Part shown: positions 36,361 through 45,186 of the stretch, in pieces
Layout of the letters: every line of letters starts with the position of its first letter
Numbering within the stretch: the stretch's first letter is position 1
Translations under genes and position numbers: made by a program
Source of the DNA: an uncultured Sphingobacteriaceae bacterium
Lineage (GTDB): Bacteria; Bacteroidota; Bacteroidia; Sphingobacteriales; Sphingobacteriaceae
Length of the DNA stretch: 64,000 bases
Assembly: GCA_946480915.1 (NCBI GenBank)
Contig: CAMLLO010000012.1
Span: forward strand, 1 to 64,000
Reading direction: 5' to 3'
The notes under the pieces: generated by a model
What the model was told of the DNA's origin: nothing
Seen by the model: only the letters and a program-made list of their open reading frames with translations
The model's database searches: none

Positions 36361-37602
36361 ATGCTATATTATTTATTTACCTGGTTAGACAGAGAATTTG
36401 ATATCCCCGGAGCTGGAGTGTTTCAGTACATCTCCTTTCGTACGGCCATGTCGATTATTGTTTCGCTGTTGGTTACTACGATTTACGGTAACACGCTAAT
36501 CAAAGTTCTACGGGCTAAGCAGGTAGGAGAAACGGTAAGGAATTTGGGTTTAGAAGGTCAAATGCAAAAGCAGGGAACTCCTACAATGGGGGGGCTGATA
36601 ATTTTGCTAGGTATTTTAGTGCCAACGCTTCTATTTGCCAAACTTGATAATATTTATGTCATACTGATGCTTATCACTACCGTGTGGATGGGGGTTATAG
36701 GTTTTGTAGACGATTACATCAAAGTATTTAAGAAAGATAAGGAAGGTTTAGCGGGTAAATTCAAAATATTAGGTCAGGTTGTTTTAGCGCTGATTGTGGG
36801 CTGGACAATGTACTTTCATCCGAGCATCGTTATCAGACAACAGGTTAACCTGCCTACAACCAACGTGGCTCCTTTAGAGGTGCATCAAAAGGGTGATAAG
36901 TACTATTTTACTCAGAATTTAAAATCTACAAAAACAAACTTTCCTTTTTATAAATATAACGAGTTCGATTACGCGAAGGTGCTGAAGTTTCTTGGAGATG
37001 GATATCAGAAATATGCTTTGGTAGTATTCTTATTGTTTGTAATTGTAATCATCACCGCTGTATCGAATGGGGCGAACATTACTGATGGAATAGATGGTCT
37101 GGCTACGGGTACCTCAGCTATTATAGCGGCCACTCTGGCTATATTGGCATATGTATCGGGTAATACCATCATGGCCGAGTACCTTAATATTATTTATATC
37201 CCCAACTCGGGCGAGCTTGTAATCTTTGCAGGGGCTTTCCTCGGTGCTTGCGTGGGTTTTCTTTGGTATAATTCTTATCCCGCACAGGTTTTTATGGGAG
37301 ATACAGGTAGTTTGGCTATCGGAGGAATTATCGCTGTTTTCTCAATCATGATTCGCAAGGAATTACTTATTCCTATTCTTTGCGGAGTGTTCCTTGTGGA
37401 GAATGTCTCAGTTATTTTACAGGTTTCTTATTTTAAGTATACAAAAAGAAAATTTGGTGAAGGAAGGCGAATCTTTTTAATGTCTCCTCTACATCATCAT
37501 TATCAGAAAAAAGGGTATCACGAATCTAAAATAGTTACCCGCTTCTGGATCATCGGAATTTTCCTCGCCATATTAACTATTGTAACCCTTAAACTTCGTT
37601 AA
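36361..37602 (+). CDS. mraY: Phospho-N-acetylmuramoyl-pentapeptide transferase MraY
   Basis: A 413-residue membrane enzyme that moves phospho-MurNAc-pentapeptide to undecaprenyl phosphate (lipid I). Ten hydrophobic helices are visible, with [13 protein letters not shown] near 78, [19 protein letters not shown] near 120, and the catalytic loop [15 protein letters not shown] near 377. A loop of about 60 residues near 160-220 is longer than in E. coli, as usual in Bacteroidota. I choose ATG 36361; the upstream in-frame extension to 36322 reads through the repeat. It overlaps murD by one base. Confidence 0.95.
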   Translation: MLYYLFTWLDREFDIPGAGVFQYISFRTAMSIIVSLLVTTIYGNTLIKVLRAKQVGETVRNLGLEGQMQKQGTPTMGGLIILLGILVPTLLFAKLDNIYVILMLITTVWMGVIGFVDDYIKVFKKDKEGLAGKFKILGQVVLALIVGWTMYFHPSIVIRQQVNLPTTNVAPLEVHQKGDKYYFTQNLKSTKTNFPFYKYNEFDYAKVLKFLGDGYQKYALVVFLLFVIVIITAVSNGANITDGIDGLATGTSAIIAATLAILAYVSGNTIMAEYLNIIYIPNSGELVIFAGAFLGACVGFLWYNSYPAQVFMGDTGSLAIGGIIAVFSIMIRKELLIPILCGVFLVENVSVILQVSYFKYTKRKFGEGRRIFLMSPLHHHYQKKGYHESKIVTRFWIIGIFLAILTIVTLKLR

Positions 37603-38948
37603 TGGCAGAACAAGATTACATAGTGATTTTAGGTGCGGGTGAAAGCGGAACCGGCGCTGCTGTTTTAGCAAAAAAACAGGGCTTCACGGTTTTTGTGTCC
37701 GATGCAGGTGAGATCCCCGATATTTTTAAGCAGGAGCTTAGCGGTTATGGAATTCCTTTCGAAGAAGGGCTACATACCGAAAGTATTATCCTAAAGGCTA
37801 AGGAAATAATCAAAAGTCCTGGTATCCCTGAAAAGGCGCCCATCATTAAAGCGATCAAATCAAAGGGTATACCCGTGATTTCTGAAATTGAATTTGCCAG
37901 GAGGTACTCAAATGCTAAAACTATATGCATTACAGGATCAAATGGTAAGTCGACCACCACGATGCTTACCTACCACATTCTGAAAAATGCTGGTGTAAAT
38001 GTTGGCTTAGCAGGAAATATTGGTAATAGTTATGCCCGCCAGGTAGCAACAGAAAATTTTGAATGGTATGTGCTAGAAATAAGCAGTTTTATGCTGGATG
38101 ATATGTATCAGTTTAAAGCAGATATAGCTGTGCTGTTAAATATCACTCCTGACCATCTGGACAGGTATGACTATAGTATGGAGAACTATGCGGGCTCAAA
38201 GTTTCGCATTCTCCAAAATCAAACACAAGACGATGTTTTTATTTACTGTGCGGATGATACCGAAATAGTAAATGGTTTACAACGTCAGCAAGTTTATGCT
38301 AAAGCTTATCCATTTTCAATTAAGAAAGAGATAAACAATGGCGCTCATCTTAAGAATAACGAAATCATTATAAATCTGGAAAATCAATTACCATTCACTA
38401 TGTCTATTACAGAACTTGCATTACAAGGCAAACACAACATTTACAACTCAATGGCATCTGGCATAGTTGCTAAAGTGCTTGAACTTCGTAATGAATCTAT
38501 CCGCGAAAGCATGGGTAATTTCAAGAACATCGAACATCGCCTTGAGCATGCAGGAAGGATTTCGGGAATTGATTTTATTAATGATTCTAAAGCCACAAAT
38601 ATTAATTCTACATGGTATGCGCTTGAAAGTATGACTACGGACGTAGTTCTGATTCTTGGTGGGGTAGATAAGGGCAATGATTATGAAATGTTACGCGACC
38701 TGGTTAAAAGCAAGGTGAAAGCCATTGTTTGCTTAGGGAAAGACAATAAACGAATACACGATGCTTTTGAAAATGATGTAGACGTGATTGTAAACACTTT
38801 CTCGGCATCAGAAGCTGTGCAGATTGCATTTCATTTAGCTACAAAAGGCGATACCGTTTTACTTTCTCCGGCCTGCGCAAGTTTTGATCTTTTCAGGAAT
38901 TACGAAGACAGGGGAAATCAGTTTAAAGCCGCAGTGAGGGAATTATAA
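37602..38948 (+). CDS. murD: UDP-MurNAc-L-alanine:D-glutamate ligase MurD
   Basis: A 448-residue Mur ligase with an N-terminal Rossmann-like domain (VILGAGESGTGAAVLAKK), ATP-binding ITGSNGKSTTTML near 109-121, and a C-terminal LSPACASFDLFRNYEDRGNQ segment that is typical of MurD. It adds D-glutamate to UDP-MurNAc-L-Ala. It starts within the mraY stop codon (TAATG). Confidence 0.96.
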   Translation: MAEQDYIVILGAGESGTGAAVLAKKQGFTVFVSDAGEIPDIFKQELSGYGIPFEEGLHTESIILKAKEIIKSPGIPEKAPIIKAIKSKGIPVISEIEFARRYSNAKTICITGSNGKSTTTMLTYHILKNAGVNVGLAGNIGNSYARQVATENFEWYVLEISSFMLDDMYQFKADIAVLLNITPDHLDRYDYSMENYAGSKFRILQNQTQDDVFIYCADDTEIVNGLQRQQVYAKAYPFSIKKEINNGAHLKNNEIIINLENQLPFTMSITELALQGKHNIYNSMASGIVAKVLELRNESIRESMGNFKNIEHRLEHAGRISGIDFINDSKATNINSTWYALESMTTDVVLILGGVDKGNDYEMLRDLVKSKVKAIVCLGKDNKRIHDAFENDVDVIVNTFSASEAVQIAFHLATKGDTVLLSPACASFDLFRNYEDRGNQFKAAVREL

Positions 38949-38949
38949 G

Positions 38950-39050
38950 GAATACGCAAATGAAAAGAATGTGCAGGTGTGCAAATGAGAATAGATGTGC
39001 AGATGAGGTCGGTAGTTTTTGACTTTTGACTTTTAATTTTTGACTTTAAT
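38950..39050 (+). repeat. Composite ATGTGC + TTTTGA repeat in the murD-ftsW gap
   Basis: Bases 38950-39008 contain GAATGTGCAGGTGTGCAAAT and AGATGTGCAGATGAGG, the ATGTGC family in plus orientation. Bases 39014-39048 contain a T-rich tandem (TTTTTGACTTTTGACTTTTA and so on) that ends seven bases before the ftsW ATG. Confidence 0.65.
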
Positions 39051-39054
39051 AAGA

Positions 39055-40242
39055 ATGTTCAACGCTATACTAAATAAAACTAAAGGCGACCGCTGGATCT
39101 GGCTGATTGTGATACTACTCTCGGTATGGTCTCTGCTTGCCGTTTATAGTGCCACCGGAACTCTTGCTTACAAGCGTGGGGTTGGGGCTGAAAGTATATT
39201 GATGAAGCATTTAATCTTTATTGTTGGCGGCATAGCTCTAATGTATTTTTCGCACTTACTCGACTACCGTTACTACGCCGGAATTTCTAAGTTGTTAATG
39301 GTTATAACTATCCCTCTGTTATTGTATACACTGGTTTTTGGAAATACCATTAACGATGCCAGCAGGTGGGTAACTATACCTTTTACTACGCAGACATTCC
39401 AAACTTCGGACATGGCCAAACTGGCTTTAATTACTTTTCTGGCCAGAATGCTTACACGAAAACAAGAGAATATAAAAGACGTAAAAAAGGCTTTTCTTCC
39501 CATAATGGGATCCGTATGTGCGGTGTTTATTTTAATTGCTTTGGCAAATCTTTCAACTGCCTTAATGCTTTTCGGGGTAAGTATTTTATTGTTGATCATA
39601 GGCCGGATCAGTATTAAGCAAATTGCTATTGTATGCTTTGCCGGTTTAATATTGCTTTTGGGAGTAGTGTTCCTTGGTCCGCGTAGAGAAACATACAAGT
39701 CTCGTATTAAAGTTTACCTGCATCCTGAAGAAGCAGACTCTGATAAATCATTTCAGGCAAACCAGGCGAAGATTGCCATCGCTACCGGAGGGATCATCGG
39801 AAAAGGTCCGGGAAATAGTACACAACGCAACTTCCTGCCGCATCCCTATTCCGACTTTGTATATGCGTTAATTATTGAAGAATATGGTCTGGTAGGCGGT
39901 TTAGCACTGGTTATTATTTACCTCGTGTTTTTATACCGATGCATATTGATTGTAACTGCGAGTCCCAAGGCTTTCGGTGCTCTGCTGGCAGCCGGACTAA
40001 GTTTTAGCCTCACTATACAGGCTTTTGCAAATATGGCGGTCGCCGTCGGCTTGGGTCCGGTAACCGGGGTTCCCTTGCCTTTGGTAAGTATGGGAGGAAC
40101 ATCCATGTTGTTTACCAGTATTGCGTTTGGTATTATTTTAAGTGTGAGCAGAGATGTTGAAGAAAAAAAGCGTGAAAAGGATGGGTTGTCGGGTAATGAA
40201 GAAAAAGTAATTGTAGGAGAAATCCCTGCGATGGGGAGATAG
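39055..40242 (+). CDS. ftsW: Lipid II polymerase / division protein FtsW
   Basis: A 395-residue SEDS-family membrane protein with about ten helices. Typical segments are GGIALMYFSHLLDYRYY near 60, FLPHPYSDFVYALIIEEYGL near 260-279 (the SEDS catalytic Asp lies in such a loop), and GLGPVTGVPLPLVSMGGTSM near 328. It polymerises septal glycan strands together with FtsI. ATG 39055 is preferred over a TTG five codons upstream that lies inside the T-rich repeat. Confidence 0.95.
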   Translation: MFNAILNKTKGDRWIWLIVILLSVWSLLAVYSATGTLAYKRGVGAESILMKHLIFIVGGIALMYFSHLLDYRYYAGISKLLMVITIPLLLYTLVFGNTINDASRWVTIPFTTQTFQTSDMAKLALITFLARMLTRKQENIKDVKKAFLPIMGSVCAVFILIALANLSTALMLFGVSILLLIIGRISIKQIAIVCFAGLILLLGVVFLGPRRETYKSRIKVYLHPEEADSDKSFQANQAKIAIATGGIIGKGPGNSTQRNFLPHPYSDFVYALIIEEYGLVGGLALVIIYLVFLYRCILIVTASPKAFGALLAAGLSFSLTIQAFANMAVAVGLGPVTGVPLPLVSMGGTSMLFTSIAFGIILSVSRDVEEKKREKDGLSGNEEKVIVGEIPAMGR

Positions 40243-40245
40243 ATA

Positions 40246-40298
40246 TTAATGTGCAAATGCAGAAGCTTTTAAATTTTGAATTTTAATTCTTGAATTAT
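40246..40298 (+). repeat. Short composite repeat in the ftsW-murG gap
   Basis: ATTAATGTGCAAATGCAGAA (40246-40265) is one ATGTGC unit. It runs into GCTTTTAAATTTTGAATTTT and AATTCTTGAATT, a diverged TTTTGA tandem that ends just before the murG ATG at 40302. The murG-murC gap (41418-41484) keeps only a T-rich piece near 41451-41475. Confidence 0.6.
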
Positions 40299-40301
40299 AC
40301 G

Positions 40302-41417
40302 ATGTCAACAAAAGTAATCATAAGCGGAGGAGGAACAGGAGGACACATATTTCCTGCTGTTTCAATTGCTAATGCTCTAAAACGCATTGAGCCTGCTATT
40401 GAAATACTTTTTGTTGGCGCTACCGGCAGAATGGAAATGGATAAGGTTCCGGCAGCTGGTTATAAAATAATAGGTTTGGATATACAGGGCTTTCAACGCA
40501 AAGCTTTATGGAAAAATATATTATTGCCAGTGAAGATCTTAAAGAGCTTATGGAAGGCCCGGTCTGTAATAAAATCATTTAGGCCGGATGTGGCGGTTGG
40601 TGTGGGCGGCTATGCTTCAGGTCCTTTGTTGTACGTCGCCGGACAAATGAATATTCCTTATTTGATCCAGGAGCAGAATTCCTATGCTGGAATTACCAAT
40701 AAAAAGCTAGGCAAAAACGCTCAACAAATTTGTGTTGCTTTTGCAGGGATGGATAAGTTTTTCCCTAAAGAGAAATTGATGCTGACGGGGAATCCTATCA
40801 GGCAGGAATCGGTACACATCGAAGGTAAGCGGGAGGAAGGATTGGCTTCATTTGGATTGTCATCATCTAAAAAAACCATCCTGGTAACAGGAGGAAGTCT
40901 GGGAGCAGGAACTTTGAATAAAAGCATGCTTGCAGGTTTAAATAAACTTATCGCCGAAGATGTTCAGTTAATCTGGCAGACAGGAAAATTTTATTATAAA
41001 TCAATCTTAGAACAGGTGGGGAGCAATGTGCATCCTAACATCCGTATAACCGAGTTTCTTAACAGGATGGATTTGGCATATGCAGCAGCCGATATAATTA
41101 TCTCAAGGGCCGGTGCCGGTACTATTGCAGAATTATGCGTAATCGGCAAGCCAGTAATTATGGTGCCTTCGCCGAACGTGGCAGAAGATCATCAAACAAA
41201 GAATGCCTCGGCACTGGTGAAAAATAATGCAGCGATTTTGGTGCCCGATATGGAAGCAGAGCAAACGCTTTTAGATACAGCATTGCACGTTTTAAAAAAC
41301 GAGGATCAGGCAACAGAATTAGGAAATAACATCCGCAAGCTGGCTTTGCCAGATGCTGATGAAGTAATAGCGAAACAAGTTTTAAAAATAGCAGAAAGGA
41401 GAAGGGCCAGAGGTTAA
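40302..41417 (+). CDS. murG: UDP-GlcNAc:lipid I GlcNAc transferase MurG
   Basis: A 371-residue GT28 glycosyltransferase that makes lipid II. The glycine-rich ISGGGTGGHIFPAVSIANAL lies at about 6-25, RPDVAVGVGGYASGP near 93, and the donor-site block SRAGAGTIAELCVIGKPVIM near 267. ATG 40302 is chosen; a TTG four codons upstream is within the repeat. Confidence 0.96.
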   Translation: MSTKVIISGGGTGGHIFPAVSIANALKRIEPAIEILFVGATGRMEMDKVPAAGYKIIGLDIQGFQRKALWKNILLPVKILKSLWKARSVIKSFRPDVAVGVGGYASGPLLYVAGQMNIPYLIQEQNSYAGITNKKLGKNAQQICVAFAGMDKFFPKEKLMLTGNPIRQESVHIEGKREEGLASFGLSSSKKTILVTGGSLGAGTLNKSMLAGLNKLIAEDVQLIWQTGKFYYKSILEQVGSNVHPNIRITEFLNRMDLAYAAADIIISRAGAGTIAELCVIGKPVIMVPSPNVAEDHQTKNASALVKNNAAILVPDMEAEQTLLDTALHVLKNEDQATELGNNIRKLALPDADEVIAKQVLKIAERRRARG

Positions 41418-41484
41418 AGGCAAAAGGTTTACGATGCTATCAAAAGCTTTGTCCTTTTAACTTTCAGCTTTCACCTAAGAAAAT

Positions 41485-42840
41485 ATGGAATTATCTAACA
41501 TCAAAAAAGTTTATTTAGTAGGAATCGGAGGAATCGGCATGAGCGGGCTGGCGCGTTATTTCCATAAAAGGGGATGCGAAGTGGCAGGTTATGATCGTAC
41601 TAAAACCGAGCTAACAAGTACGCTTGCTGATGAAGGTATTCATATTTCCTATATAGACAGTGAAACAGAGATTCCCGCAGAATTTTGTGTTAACACGGAT
41701 GCTGTTTTGATTATTTATACTCCCGCAATCCCTAAGGATTCTGAGATTTTGAATTACTTCAGGAATGAAGGCTTTGATTTACAAAAGCGTTCGCAAGTAT
41801 TGGGCATTATCAGCAAAGAAATGTTCACGATTGCTGTTGCCGGTACGCACGGAAAAACCACTACATCAACGATGGTTGCGCATATTCTTAAACATTCAGG
41901 ATATGATTGCACCGCTTTTCTCGGTGGTATTGCTTCAAATTATAATACGAACATTCTTTTCGGTGATAATAATGTAATGGTCGTTGAAGCAGATGAGTAC
42001 GACCGTTCTTTCCTGACGCTGCATCCAGATATTGCAATTATTACCTCAATGGATGCCGATCACTTAGATATTTATGGTAATGATGCGTCTGTTAAAGAAT
42101 CATTCAAACTCTTTGCCTCTCAACTAAAAGAAGGTGGTAAACTGATCCATAAAAAAGGTTTGCCTTTAGCTGGCGGAATAAACTATTCTGCAAAGGGAAA
42201 TGCCGATGTGTTCGCCGAGAATGTACATATTCAAAAAGGAACGTTTTTCTTTGACTTTAATTCAAGCGAACTAAAGATCCGAAACATTGAACTCGGTCTT
42301 CCTGGATTGCATAATGTTGAAAATGCTGTAGGGGCCATACAAGCTGCTTTAATATTAGGGATAGATGCTGATAACATTAAAGCGGCATTAAAAGATTTCA
42401 CCGGCGTCAAGCGACGGTTTGAATACATTGTAAAAAATGACGAGAATATTTTCATCGATGACTATGCGCATCACCCTGAAGAGTTGAGAGCATGCATCGG
42501 TGCTGTAAAATCTCTCTATCCTGATAAGAAGTTGACTGTGCTTTTTCAACCGCATCTGTTTACCCGCACACGCGATTTTGTGGACGGTTTTGCAGAAGTG
42601 CTGAGTATGGCAGATGAGCTTTTGCTGCTGGATATTTATCCTGCCAGAGAATTGCCTATCGAAGGTGTTACTTCGGAAATTATTTTGAATAAGATGACTT
42701 CCTCATCTGCTCGGATCTGTGGAATGGAAGAATCGCTGGAAATTATAAAGGCCAATAAGCCTGAATTGTTATTGACTGTGGGGGCCGGAGATATTGATAC
42801 TCTGGTTCAACCTTTAAAAGATATACTCACAAATGCTTAA
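41485..42840 (+). CDS. murC: UDP-MurNAc:L-alanine ligase MurC
   Basis: A 451-residue Mur ligase that attaches the first amino acid to UDP-MurNAc. The N-terminal GIGGIGMSGLARYFHKRGCE, ATP-binding VAGTHGKTTTSTM near 116-128, and DDYAHHPEELRACIGAV near 327 are typical. It overlaps ftsQ by 8 bases. Confidence 0.96.
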   Translation: MELSNIKKVYLVGIGGIGMSGLARYFHKRGCEVAGYDRTKTELTSTLADEGIHISYIDSETEIPAEFCVNTDAVLIIYTPAIPKDSEILNYFRNEGFDLQKRSQVLGIISKEMFTIAVAGTHGKTTTSTMVAHILKHSGYDCTAFLGGIASNYNTNILFGDNNVMVVEADEYDRSFLTLHPDIAIITSMDADHLDIYGNDASVKESFKLFASQLKEGGKLIHKKGLPLAGGINYSAKGNADVFAENVHIQKGTFFFDFNSSELKIRNIELGLPGLHNVENAVGAIQAALILGIDADNIKAALKDFTGVKRRFEYIVKNDENIFIDDYAHHPEELRACIGAVKSLYPDKKLTVLFQPHLFTRTRDFVDGFAEVLSMADELLLLDIYPARELPIEGVTSEIILNKMTSSSARICGMEESLEIIKANKPELLLTVGAGDIDTLVQPLKDILTNA

Positions 42841-43699
42841 AAGAATAAACTGGAAAGCGGTATTGTACGGGTTTCTCTGGCTGATAAGTCTGGGGGGATT
42901 GGTAACGCTTATGAGTTTTATTGAGATTAAGAAAGGTGAGATTAAGTGTGTGGATGTAAAGGTTATCATACCTGAGGTGAATGGTTTTATTGAGCGGGCA
43001 GATATTGATGAAATGCTTCTTAAAAAACCTGGTTCATTGGTTGGTCTTAAACTTCATCAAATAGACATTCATGCTATTGAAAATTCATTGAAAGCAAATC
43101 CCTACATCGAGGAAGCGAAGGTATTTGCTGATATGGATGGGGTTATAAACATTAAGATTCTTCAGCGCGAGCCTGTTTTAAGGGTTTTGAATTTAACTAG
43201 TCAGGATTTTTACGTTGATAAAAAGGGATTGAAAATGCCAATGTCATCCAATTTTACAGCACATGTGTTAGTTGCAAATGGATACATACTCGAACCCTTC
43301 GCTTATAAGGTCGATACTCTGCGTACTAGTTTAGCACGAGATTTATATAAAACGGCCCTGTTTATCAAAGACGATACTTTATGGCGTGAACAGATAGAGC
43401 AGTTATATGTAAATCAAAGCGGTGAAATTGAGATGGTGCCCAGGGTTGGCAATCATCAGATCGTTCTTGGCAATGCAGATTCGCTAAATATAAAGTTCGG
43501 GAATTTGCTGGCGTTTTATAAAAAAGCTTTGCCGGCTGTAGGTTGGGATGCTTATAAAACCATTACAATAAAATATACAAATCAGGTAGTCTGCGTAAAA
43601 AATGTAGTAGACAGCACGCTAGCTACCGTCACTGCTAAGCCACTGCAGGTAATCAAAAACAAGACTTTTAACAACATTCAGGATACAGTAAAACAGTAA
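42833..43699 (+). CDS. ftsQ: Cell division protein FtsQ
   Basis: A 288-residue bitopic protein: short cytoplasmic tail, one transmembrane helix (VLYGFLWLISLGGLVTLMSF, about 10-30), and a periplasmic part with a POTRA-like region (about 45-115, ending NPYIEEAKVFADMDGVINIK) and a beta domain. Sequence is divergent, as usual for FtsQ, but position between murC and ftsA is diagnostic. It links FtsL-type partners to the divisome. Confidence 0.9.
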   Translation: MLKRINWKAVLYGFLWLISLGGLVTLMSFIEIKKGEIKCVDVKVIIPEVNGFIERADIDEMLLKKPGSLVGLKLHQIDIHAIENSLKANPYIEEAKVFADMDGVINIKILQREPVLRVLNLTSQDFYVDKKGLKMPMSSNFTAHVLVANGYILEPFAYKVDTLRTSLARDLYKTALFIKDDTLWREQIEQLYVNQSGEIEMVPRVGNHQIVLGNADSLNIKFGNLLAFYKKALPAVGWDAYKTITIKYTNQVVCVKNVVDSTLATVTAKPLQVIKNKTFNNIQDTVKQ

Positions 43700-43710
43700 C
43701 ACGTAATTAT

Positions 43711-45060
43711 ATGGAAAAAGATACTTCTACATTATCAAAAGGGTCACCCATTGTTGTAGGCTTAGATATAGGTACTACAAAAATTTGCGTGATTGTTGGC
43801 CGTAGGAATGGCCAGCGCAAGATAGAAATATTAGGGATTGGGAAGGCCGAATCGGCTGGTGTAACGCGTGGTGTAGTGTCAAATATTCAAAAAACAGTTC
43901 AGGGGATTTTGCTGGCTGTTGATGAAGCAAGTGCCCAGTCTAATGTTGATGTCAAAATCGTGAACGTTGGAATCGCGGGTCAGCACATTAAAAGTCTGCA
44001 GCATCGGGGAATTTTAACCCGGAAAGACCTGAATAATGAAATCCAGCGGAAGGATATCGACAAACTTATAGAGGATATGTATAAGTTGGTTATGCCTCCG
44101 GGCGAAGAAATTATCCATGTTCTTCCACAGGAGTTTACTGTAGATAATGAGCCCGGAATTAAAGATCCTATCGGGATGGCCGGGGTGCGACTTGAAGCAA
44201 ATTTCCATATAATTTCAGGTCACGTAAGTGCTGTTAAGAATATCCTTAAATGTGTTGGAAACGCCAATTTAGAAACCCAGGAGTTAATCCTTGAGCCATT
44301 GGCATCTTCAGAATCTGTGTTGAGCGACGAAGAGAAAGAAGCCGGCGTTGTGCTTGTGGATATAGGTGGCGGAACTACCGATCTGGCTATTTTCCATGAA
44401 GGTATCATCCGCCATACGGCCGTGATTCCTTTCGGCGGAAATAGTGTGACAGAGGATATCCGCGAAGGATGTTCGGTAATGCGTAACCAGGCGGAGTTGT
44501 TAAAAACACGTTTTGGGTCAGCTTTAGCTGACGAGAACAAAGAGAATGAAATTATATGCGTTCCCGGCTTACGCGGGCGCGAGCCAAAAGAAATTTCGGT
44601 GAAAAATCTTGCCTATGTTATTCAGGCAAGAATGGAGGAAATTATCGAACATATTTATTACGAGATAAAATCGTCCGGGTACGAGAAGAAATTAATTGCA
44701 GGTATTGTAATTACAGGTGGTGGTGCGCAATTAAAGCATTTATCGCAATTAGTCGAATACGTTACCGGTTTAGATTGTCGTATTGGTTACCCCAACGAGC
44801 ATTTGGCTAAAAACGAGGTGTTGCCTAAAAATGTCTATGACGATCTTAAAAGCCCGATGTTTGCGACCGGTATAGGATTATTAATTAAAGGAATACATAA
44901 AGCGGAGGAATTGATGGAGACAGTAAAACAGCCTGGAACTTTGGTTCAGAAACCATTGGTTGAAAAAGGGAAAAAATCATTTGGACTTTTTGACAAATTG
45001 CTTCAAACGGGGGCGAAATTTATCAAGGATGATATCAAAGATGAGGATTATATTAAATAG
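43711..45060 (+). CDS. ftsA: Cell division protein FtsA
   Basis: A 449-residue actin-fold ATPase. Phosphate-binding loops are GLDIGTTKICVIVG (about 18-31) and VVLVDIGGGTTDLAIF (about 213-228), with ITGGGAQLKHLSQLVEYVTG near 339. The C-terminal FGLFDKLLQTGAKFIKDD helix is amphipathic and is a candidate membrane-targeting sequence. It tethers FtsZ to the membrane. A large palindrome begins right after its stop codon. Confidence 0.96.
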   Translation: MEKDTSTLSKGSPIVVGLDIGTTKICVIVGRRNGQRKIEILGIGKAESAGVTRGVVSNIQKTVQGILLAVDEASAQSNVDVKIVNVGIAGQHIKSLQHRGILTRKDLNNEIQRKDIDKLIEDMYKLVMPPGEEIIHVLPQEFTVDNEPGIKDPIGMAGVRLEANFHIISGHVSAVKNILKCVGNANLETQELILEPLASSESVLSDEEKEAGVVLVDIGGGTTDLAIFHEGIIRHTAVIPFGGNSVTEDIREGCSVMRNQAELLKTRFGSALADENKENEIICVPGLRGREPKEISVKNLAYVIQARMEEIIEHIYYEIKSSGYEKKLIAGIVITGGGAQLKHLSQLVEYVTGLDCRIGYPNEHLAKNEVLPKNVYDDLKSPMFATGIGLLIKGIHKAEELMETVKQPGTLVQKPLVEKGKKSFGLFDKLLQTGAKFIKDDIKDEDYIK

Positions 45061-45120
45061 TTTTCAACAACGGATGAGTTTTCCACAAACTTCACAATTG
45101 TGGAAAACGTCTGTTGAAAA
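45061..45120. promoter_or_regulatory. Two-tier palindrome between ftsA and ftsZ
   Basis: The outer arms TTTTCAACA (45061-45069) and TGTTGAAAA (45112-45120) are perfect. The inner arms GTTTTCCACA (45078-45087) and TGTGGAAAAC (45099-45108) are also perfect. The inner arms contain TTTTCCACA, one base from the DnaA box TTATCCACA, in inverted pairs. It lacks a terminal T-run. It could be a processing hairpin, attenuator or operator that uncouples ftsZ from the rest of the operon. Confidence 0.65.
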
Positions 45121-45186
45121 ATAATTAATATTACAAGAAGGAATAGATCAACTAATTCAAAATCTACTAAACTGATTAATAGCGAT

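Noticed and set aside
45061..45120. Replication origin between ftsA and ftsZ
   Set aside because: Only two imperfect DnaA-like boxes, no AT-rich unwinding region with further boxes, and no origin-linked genes nearby.
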